A stretch of 64,000 bases of DNA from assembly GCA_015179045.1 (NCBI GenBank), contig WHUZ01000002.1, positions 2,418,001-2,482,000 of the forward strand, in the 5' to 3' direction. Positions 57,901 through 64,000 of the stretch are shown here, piece by piece. The position numbers and the translations under genes are program-made. Within the stretch, counting starts at the first letter, position 1, and the number at the start of each line of letters is the position of its first letter. This stretch comes from Kalaharituber pfeilii. Lineage: Eukaryota > Ascomycota > Pezizomycetes > Pezizales > Pezizaceae. The notes below the pieces were generated by a model, which was not told where the DNA came from, ran no database searches, and saw nothing but the letters and a program-made list of their open reading frames with translations.

Positions 57901-59476
57901 ACGAATCCAAACCAAACAAGTCGTCTAGAGAGCTACTTGCAGGTTGTGGAGCAGGAGGGGGAGGAGCATTGTAGAAATTTGAGGGTGGTAAGTTGTTCCC
58001 AGTGAGCTGCGCCCGCATGCTCGGAGGGATAAGATTAGGAGGAAGTGTTTCTGGTAACCCCTTTCCGTCCCTTCGTGCTCTCTGTTGCCTTATAAGGTAC
58101 ATAGCGATTGCAAACTCATCTTGAGTAAGGCGCCCAGCCTTCGTAATATCTGCAAGGTCCCAGATTGTAGCAAGGACGTCTTCTGGCAACTTGGAGTTGG
58201 AGAAAAAGGGGACCGCCTCCTCACCTGTAAAACAATTAGTTCATTTATCCAGTTACTGGTGTGGTAGATGTACCTGTAATATAGCCCTTTCCATCTCGGT
58301 CTACTGAAGCAAATAGATTATCAAACTCTGCCTTTTCACGTGGAGATATAGCCCACTCTCCACCTGTCTGTTGGGGAGTAACTCCAGTCACTGTGGGGTT
58401 CAGTGGTCCAGGTGGTGTAAATTGCCTTGCAAGGGGGGATTGTGCACGTCCACCGCTGAATTGCTTTGGTAACGGGGGTGCATTGGGAATATTTGGTGGT
58501 ATTGCTTTTCCTGGTGGTCTTCTATCAGGTGGGGGTCTTCGCCCAGAAGCAGCCTCGTACAAGCCGGAGGGCAAGGCAGAAGGAAGAGCTTGTAGAGATC
58601 CATTCTTAGTACAGTTGATTAAATGCATGGCGACTACAAATTCAGGACATGTCAATGCTCCCTTTTGCTGCCTGTCTGCAAGGTTCCAGATCAGGCCAAG
58701 GGTAACATTGGGCAACTTTGCTTTAGTGAAAATCTGCTTCGCAGCATCACCTATGCCCAGTCATCAGCATCTCTAAGCAGAGGTTAAGAGAAAAGAATAT
58801 ACCTGGTAGGACGCCATCTACTGCTCCAGAAGCCTGAAACAGTTCCGTAAACTTCTTACAATCTGCATCTGTGAGCTGCGGAACTCTGACACCTGTTGCC
58901 TGCTGAGCAATATGAGGCGGTGGCGGCGAAGAGGTTGTTGGTGGTACGGATGAAGGGTAGTTGATGTTGACACCTTCAAAACGAGGTAGCGGACCGGCTT
59001 TCGGAAGGCATTAGCATGCAAGCTTGTCAATGCAGGATTGGTAGACATACGATTCAGGGCAAGTTCAGGTCGCGGGTGTTGGCCGACTTGTGCCTGGCCT
59101 ATAAGCCGCAGTGCAGCGCTGAACCCAAGCGGTGTCAAGTAACCCCGATTTTCTATGTCCGCAATGCCCCAGATCTAACACAGAGATTAACGATGAACAA
59201 ATGGGACTCGGATGGCTTGAACTTACCTCACCCAGAATCCGCGGATTCAACCCTGACTTTTCGAAGAATTTCACAGCAACCTCGCCTGTCACAACGCCAA
59301 GGCCCTCGCTGTCGGCTGCCTTGAAGAGCTGGCCAAACACCCTTTTCTCCTCGGGCGTTAACACAATATTGGGTTGTGCAGGGGCTAAACACGACCATTA
59401 GCTTGCGCACATTGACTTGCAGGGTTGTGATTGGCGGGAGCATACTGGCTTCTGAGGTGCTTCCCCTTTCGCTCAT
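54986..59476 (-). CDS. EDE1: EDE1, EH-domain endocytic scaffold
   Basis: Seven exons (59446-59476, 59227-59384, 59051-59174, 58803-58997, 58274-58750, 55073-58224 and 54986-55021) join to 1390 residues. Three EH domains: EKRVFGQLFKAADSEGLGVV with IWGIADIENRGYLTPLGF; LTDADCKKFTELFQASG with IWNLADRQQKGALTCPEF; and EKAEFDNLFASVDRDGKGYI with IWDLADITKAGRLTQDEF. A coiled coil follows (about residues 520-690), then a long Ser/Pro region with NPF-like and acidic D-x-F motifs, and a C-terminal UBA domain (KLTGMGFSRESSLNALEKFN ending ATNYLL). Ede1 (Eps15 in animals) starts clathrin-coated pit formation at the plasma membrane and binds NPF proteins and ubiquitin. The last exon is only 36 nt, and without it the UBA would be cut short. 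Confidence 0.96.
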
Positions 59477-60544
59477 GGTGATAGCAAAAGGGCGATGCGC
59501 GTATACTGGATGAAGCGTCCGGTAGGCAGCTGGCGGGGGAGAATTTGCTTGTGGAGGGGGGGAGCGGTTGAAGGGGAGGGAGGGGAGGATGAGGGAGAGG
59601 GGGGTATTGGTGATAATATATGGGGCGACGGGATATACAAAAGCTTAGCAAAAGGAAGTATGTACGGAGGACGACTACTGGAGCTGGTGACGGAGATGGA
59701 CAGGATGAGGAGGTATGAAATGGGGAAGAAAAGAACAGGCACTGCAAGGGCAGTCTCGATCGGTACAAGGGTACAGCCGCAGGAGGGGTGGTTTTGCTCT
59801 ATTTCGAGATAAGTGAGCAACCGCTTAGACGGCATCGGTGCGCTGCAGCCCTCGCGGGGTGCAGCATGCATATGAGTCGCCTAGTCTCAGTGCCCAGCCG
59901 CTAAGGAGCGCACGTGACTAGGTCCTCTTGGCGCACGCGTCTCGGCATGGAGCTTGCGTGGAGCACATGCATCGAGGCGGGTAATGAACCTGGTTACGAG
60001 ACTAGTAATGAACTACAGAACACCAATGCTAATATGGTGACTTCCGCTCCTTTGCTCAGAAACCCCAGAGGCTCTGTAGCTGAATCAATCCTTCTATTTC
60101 AAATCTTCTCTCTCCTCTGTCAAATCGTACATGTATAACTCATACTACCTACCGTATTCACTCACTTAAGAGGTAAAACACAAACGCGCGCTATGGCGGT
60201 CTTGGCAAGCCCCTTAGTGCCAGTGAGCGTGTATTACGCAACGGCACCCCGAATTACCGCGATGGTAACACGGAGACTGATATTATGAAGGATCTTGAGT
60301 GCTGAAGTAGGAGACTGGATCAGGGTAATTAATAGACTGGTTTTTGGTGCTGAAGAGTAGGAGATATTATATATCGAGTATGTTATAGGGAAGAGCTTTT
60401 CCTTACTGACCGATGGTGCGGGGAGAAAGAAGAATCAGCAAACACATATGGGGAGAGTGCAGAGTATGGAGCCAGAAATGGCCCGGGGGAAGGCCCGTAA
60501 TATTTGTTAGTATATATACTTGAATATAAAGTGTGATACATACT
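59477..60544. other. Intergenic, EDE1 promoter side
   Basis: No recognised gene. An ACGCGT site lies at 59936-59941. ORFs overlap on several frames. Confidence 0.4.
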
Positions 60545-60618
60545 TTTTTTTTTTTTTTTCTAATATCATTACTCGCGTGCCACCCTGCCAGTGTGGGCTA
60601 TGGCGAGGATTTAGGTAC
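60545..60618 (-). mobile_element. Tiny poly(A)-tailed retroposon, copy 2
   Basis: The minus strand reads GTACCTAAATCCTCGCCATA, a GC-rich block with GGCAGGGTGGCACGCGAG, TAATGATATTAG, then about 15 A. It is flanked by the 12-bp direct repeat GTGATACATACT (60533-60544 and 60619-60630), which marks a target-site duplication. The body is only about 59 nt. The related copy at 7514-7573 shares the block and tail. Confidence 0.75.
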
Positions 60619-60630
60619 GTGATACATACT

Positions 60631-62064
60631 TGACTAAAGTCGTAGACCGCTGCTGTTTAAAATTCTAGATATATGGAAGATTCTACTCATTTAAATGCTC
60701 AAACAATCTGGTAAACGCTGGCCTTAATTCACCTGGATAGCTGTGGAGGGATTCGTTTAATTGGCTTAACCCTGCCTGAATGGCCTGGGCTGGCCTGAAT
60801 GGTCTGGACCGGCCTGGTTGGCCTGGTTGTTTCAGGCCAGGCCAGGCCAGGCCCAGAATTTCACGGTCCAGGCCAGTCCAGGTCTCCTGTTGGCCTAGGC
60901 TGGCCTAACCTGTTGGATTCATTGCAATGTCATCACTTGGTTATTTCTTTTCCTTCTTCGCCTTTGTTATTCCTTTTACTTCCTCATGTGCTTAATCTCA
61001 CCTAGCCTCGTCCCCAGGCGGTTGTAGAAGCCTGAGATTAGCTAATCGGGTAATCACGTGAGTGCCAAGAACTGTAAATATAATAAAACAATAGAGGTGG
61101 ATTTCCAGGTTGAGGAAAGAAAGGCTGGTTTCCCTTTTAAATCTTTCAGTACTGGGCCCAGAAAGTCAAGGAAGTCTCTCTGCTTCATCAGGGCCAGTTA
61201 TTACAAATTTCTACTACCTCACAAGCGTTTGGTTTCGATGGTTCCAGGTATTACTAGTTTTCTCGAGTTGTCAATGAGAAAGGTCAATTTACGACGAGAC
61301 AAGCCTAGCTTCATCTTGTAATTCGAAGAGGGAGGCTTCCAGCATACAAATCCCAATTCTTTTGAAACTCCAGTCTATTCCTTATCCTTCCTACAATTCA
61401 AGATATCACCATGACATTCGCAAGCGTACTCTTTTGTCCGCCGTGGACAATTTCGTAAATCATATAGACTCATAATCGTAGGGGAAAAAACAAAAACAGA
61501 AGTGCTATGGCCACCCGCTTCGTGATGAACGCTTCAACTCAGTTTCAGTTTGGGGTCAGAATGTAGTCTGGTTACGAGACTGGTCAGAATGGAGAATATC
61601 CAATGATAGATTCTTGCCCACCACGCCCAGAGAGCCACACCAGCAACAATTGCGGGGGTGGCTTGAGTAAAAGTTAAAGATATATGGATCAAGAACTGGT
61701 GGTCGTCTTAGCTATGGTCGCCGTGGTGCGCATAAACTTACCAAGTTCGGGTCGGGATGCTGACTGCGACTCTTGCCGAGAGTGTAATAATCCGCTCTGT
61801 TCAATATTTGCAGATACCTGGTCTATCATTTGTCGCCATTGACGCCCGGGAAAGTGGGATTGCTGGCTCCGAGCAACTAGCAACACAATTATTTACTAAG
61901 TACCATAATCGGAATCCAGGTATCGCGGCAACTAAACCTGAGCCTGTTCGGCTACACCTCGTGCTGGATTGCAGTAGAAGCAAATACTGCGTTGCCAACT
62001 AGCTTGTCAATCCTAGTGAATACTTAATTACTACGAAACTCCCACCTCTTTCTATGAATTTTGG

Positions 62065-62066
<2 letters not shown>
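60631..62066. other. Intergenic with GGCC-rich repeat cluster
   Basis: Contains the cluster at 60764-60915. The remainder has no recognised gene or repeat. Confidence 0.4.
60764..60915 (+). repeat. GGCCTGG/CCAGGCC inverted cluster
   Basis: The left part repeats GGCCTGG-type words (60782-60826), the right part CCAGGCC (60833-60878), then GGCCTAGGC-type words again. The two parts are complementary and could fold into a long GC-rich hairpin. Confidence 0.75.
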
Positions 62067-62114
<48 letters not shown>

Positions 62115-62290
62115 CTCAAGCCAAAATTTAAAAAACAAGTTTCCCTAGTTCCACTAGAATTGAATCATATAAAACCGGAGCATAACAATCCATTTTATTT
62201 ATTTTTAATTTTAAGACGCTGGACAGCATTATCACCCAGCTCAAAGTGAGAATCAAACCACGGCCCTCAATTATATACCTCTTGTTGTTA
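62067..62290 (-). mobile_element. tRNA-derived SINE-like element, copy 3
   Basis: On the minus strand, GAGGTATATAATTGAGGGCC, a B-box-like GGTTTGATTCTC, GATAATGCTGTC, TTATGCTCCGG, a TTTAAATTTTGGCTTGAG motif and a 48-bp A tail (62067-62114 as T). The order matches copy 1 at 32297-32525. Confidence 0.75.
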
Positions 62291-63748
62291 CCTTCCATCC
62301 CCAGAAAACAACAGCATCCACTTTAACCAATGCATAGGTCAGTTTGAAAAGTTAACAACTCCACCTTCTCTCTCCCCCCAGAGGTGCACCAGCATCTCGC
62401 ACCCCACATCCGGCAGCTGCAGCAGCATGTCACATCCCCATTCCCGACACGACTTTCTCAATCGCAGCCCCTCTCCAGCAGCCCGTTCAGCGACCCTTCA
62501 ACGGCCCCTCCGATGCCCTCCCCGTCCCCCGTCCCCGCCCCATCCCCATCCCACCGCCTCTTCAGCACCCACTGCGACTACCTCTTCAACAGCTTCCCGG
62601 ACAAGACAAATTACTCGCTGGAATGTCGACTACTCCCTATGTGCCTTTGTTGTATCCTTTTTTTGTGTGTTTTCTGGAAATTTATTAAAATTTTGATACT
62701 CATTGAAGATTTATACCAATGGCATCTTTCTTACGATCAATTGGTAGGTATACGGGGGCTTTAGGGGGAACAAGGTCTAGACCTATGGTCGGCGGAGGGA
62801 ACGCCTCGCTGAGCTGAGTGCAAATTCCAAACCGAGAGCTTTGTGCTCTCTCTATAAATGTTATTTGCCTTTACTAACATAACATAAGCTAACATATATA
62901 TCACAACCTGAGTCGGATATTAGCCGATGAAAGTACGGTAAAGAAACCACGTGATGCAAAAGTTTGTTGTGGCAAAGGGTCCCAATTAGTAGATTAACTA
63001 TGAGCAATGTCTGGCTATTCTGCTTGTATGGGTCTATTATATTTGAGGGGGAAAAAGGGGAGAAATTGATTGTGGTCAAGTTCTCGCATGTCGAATGGAT
63101 GATTGCGATACCAAAACTCCTAGGTAAAGCACTGGAGAGGAACGGAGTGTGATGGTTAGGCCCTGTATATGAGATGTACATATTGGCATTTCTATCATAG
63201 ACTGAGAAGATTGCCGTGGGATGGAAGTTTAGGCGTGTTAATAATGATACTAGCTCAAAGATCACCAACCGATCCTAATTTATGTAAATTCGGCATTTTC
63301 AGCATATCCCAATGATTATTTCACCACAAACTTCGATGAAGAGTAGACATCAAGTACATACCACGTAGGATGTTAGAATGAAATTAAAAGGTTAAATTTT
63401 GTTTGCTTATACTATGTTGTATAATTTTTATGGAGGACATACATGATAATTAAGTCATCAATAGAAGTTCAAGAGTGGTACATGTTGTTGCCACCCAAAT
63501 TCCATGTACCAGGTATATCACAACATACTTGGAGAACAACTTGAATGTTGTGCCTCTCAAGGCTTCAATTTCTGGATGCAAGAGAATTACAGAGTTATGA
63601 AATTGCTTTCTAGCTAGTATAATAATATGAATGACCCGGACATAGCTAGTTCTAGTCCAAAGCACAGAGATGGCTATAGCTACCAGTTGCCAATATAAAT
63701 TCTAGCTTATCCAAATATCACTCACCTGTATTGCCCAAATCATCTCAT
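62291..63748. other. Intergenic
   Basis: A C-rich ORF on the plus strand (62384-62764, Pro/Ser/His-rich) has low-complexity content and resembles the DNA next to SINE copy 2 (37200-37390, minus). I do not call it a gene. Nothing else recognised. Confidence 0.35.
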
Positions 63749-64000
63749 TTAGTTCGTCATCCCATGATAATTATCCAACGGTGCTACCTCTTTTACAATC
63801 TCCCAGATCTCATCAATTTTCGCCACTAATGGTTCTGGCAGTGGCTTTGCCTCCTTCAACAACTTGAGCGTCTGCTCGAACTGCCCCATTCTCGACGGCC
63901 CAAAAATAAGAGCATCCCCTTTCGCCCCATCCAATACACTATGAAACAATACCCACCTAAACGCCAACTCAAGCTTCGAGATACCAGACTCAGCTGAAAT
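63749..64000 (-). CDS. Aldo-keto reductase, C-terminus (partial)
   Basis: The open frame runs to the right window edge. It reads SGISKLELAFRWVLFHSVLD, GDALIFGPSRMGQFEQTLKL and PLPEPLVAKIDEIWEIVKE, to a stop at 63749. ALRW and G-x-S-R-x-x-Q-x-x-x-x are the conserved last helices and the NADP(H)-binding GASR region of the aldo-keto reductase family, of the aflatoxin-aldehyde reductase-like type. GPSR replaces the usual GASR. The catalytic tetrad lies outside the window, so the substrate is not known. Confidence 0.88.
   Translation of the reverse strand: MSAESGISKLELAFRWVLFHSVLDGAKGDALIFGPSRMGQFEQTLKLLKEAKPLPEPLVAKIDEIWEIVKEVAPLDNYHGMTN

Noticed and set aside
62384..62764. Pro/Ser-rich ORF with hydrophobic C-terminus
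   Set aside because: Low-complexity sequence beside a SINE copy, similar DNA beside another copy; probably part of a repeat.

Overview
This is a nuclear window from a filamentous ascomycete (Pezizomycotina). The evidence is short introns of about 47 to 100 nt with GT/AG ends, intact single-copy fungal housekeeping genes (MCM6, ERB1, COQ9, cytosolic AsnRS, LSM6, MED22, AVO2-like, EDE1), a fungal NACHT-WD40 receptor, and fungal-type Copia and Helitron elements. A Pezizomycetes (truffle/morel-type) source is possible, but I infer that only weakly from the repeat-rich layout and the orphan families.

Layout. 1-700: degenerate ~55-bp minisatellite. 1056-6056: an eight-exon NLR-like gene (N-terminal helical domain, NACHT, pentapeptide-like linker, 14 almost identical WD40 repeats). 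6.6-12 kb: repeat-rich accessory DNA dominated by a decayed Helitron on the minus strand (about 7.58-11.04 kb) with a long AAG microsatellite in its Rep region. 12.1-19.4 kb: MED22, LSM6 (minus), MCM6 and a DAP1/MAPR haem protein. 19.4-28.8 kb: sparse; holds a small Cys-rich ORF and a seven-exon F-box/Cys-rich gene (minus). 28.8-43.6 kb: ERB1, SLC25 carrier (minus), AVO2-like ankyrin gene, COQ9 (minus, apparently frameshifted), AsnRS (minus), and a PD-(D/E)XK-like fungal gene (minus), with tRNA-derived SINE-like repeats in between. 45.5-46.1 kb: a broken gene of a WWL-motif fungal family. 46757-52609: a 5.85-kb Copia retrotransposon (minus) with identical 228-bp LTRs and a CTTAC target duplication. 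53.0-54.3 kb: a small intact three-exon orphan gene, then a kinase-like scrap running into a minisatellite. 54986-59476: EDE1 endocytic scaffold (minus). 60.5-62.3 kb: retroposed repeats. 63.75 kb-end: C-terminus of an aldo-keto reductase (minus).

How the parts relate. The housekeeping genes form no operon-like pathway. They are a usual mixed fungal set: transcription (MED22), RNA decay/splicing (LSM6), replication licensing (MCM6), sterol/haem (DAP1), ribosome assembly (ERB1), mitochondrion (carrier, COQ9), TORC2 (AVO2-like), translation (AsnRS) and endocytosis (EDE1). Accessory DNA sits in blocks between them. The two features with most biological interest are the NLR with a homogenised WD40 array whose few variable codons are nearly all replacement sites (the pattern known for heterokaryon-incompatibility HET-E-type proteins), and the young Copia element whose primer-binding site matches the anticodon arm of initiator tRNA-Met. 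Exon joins were worked out by hand from splice consensus, frame continuity and family similarity. No database search was run.
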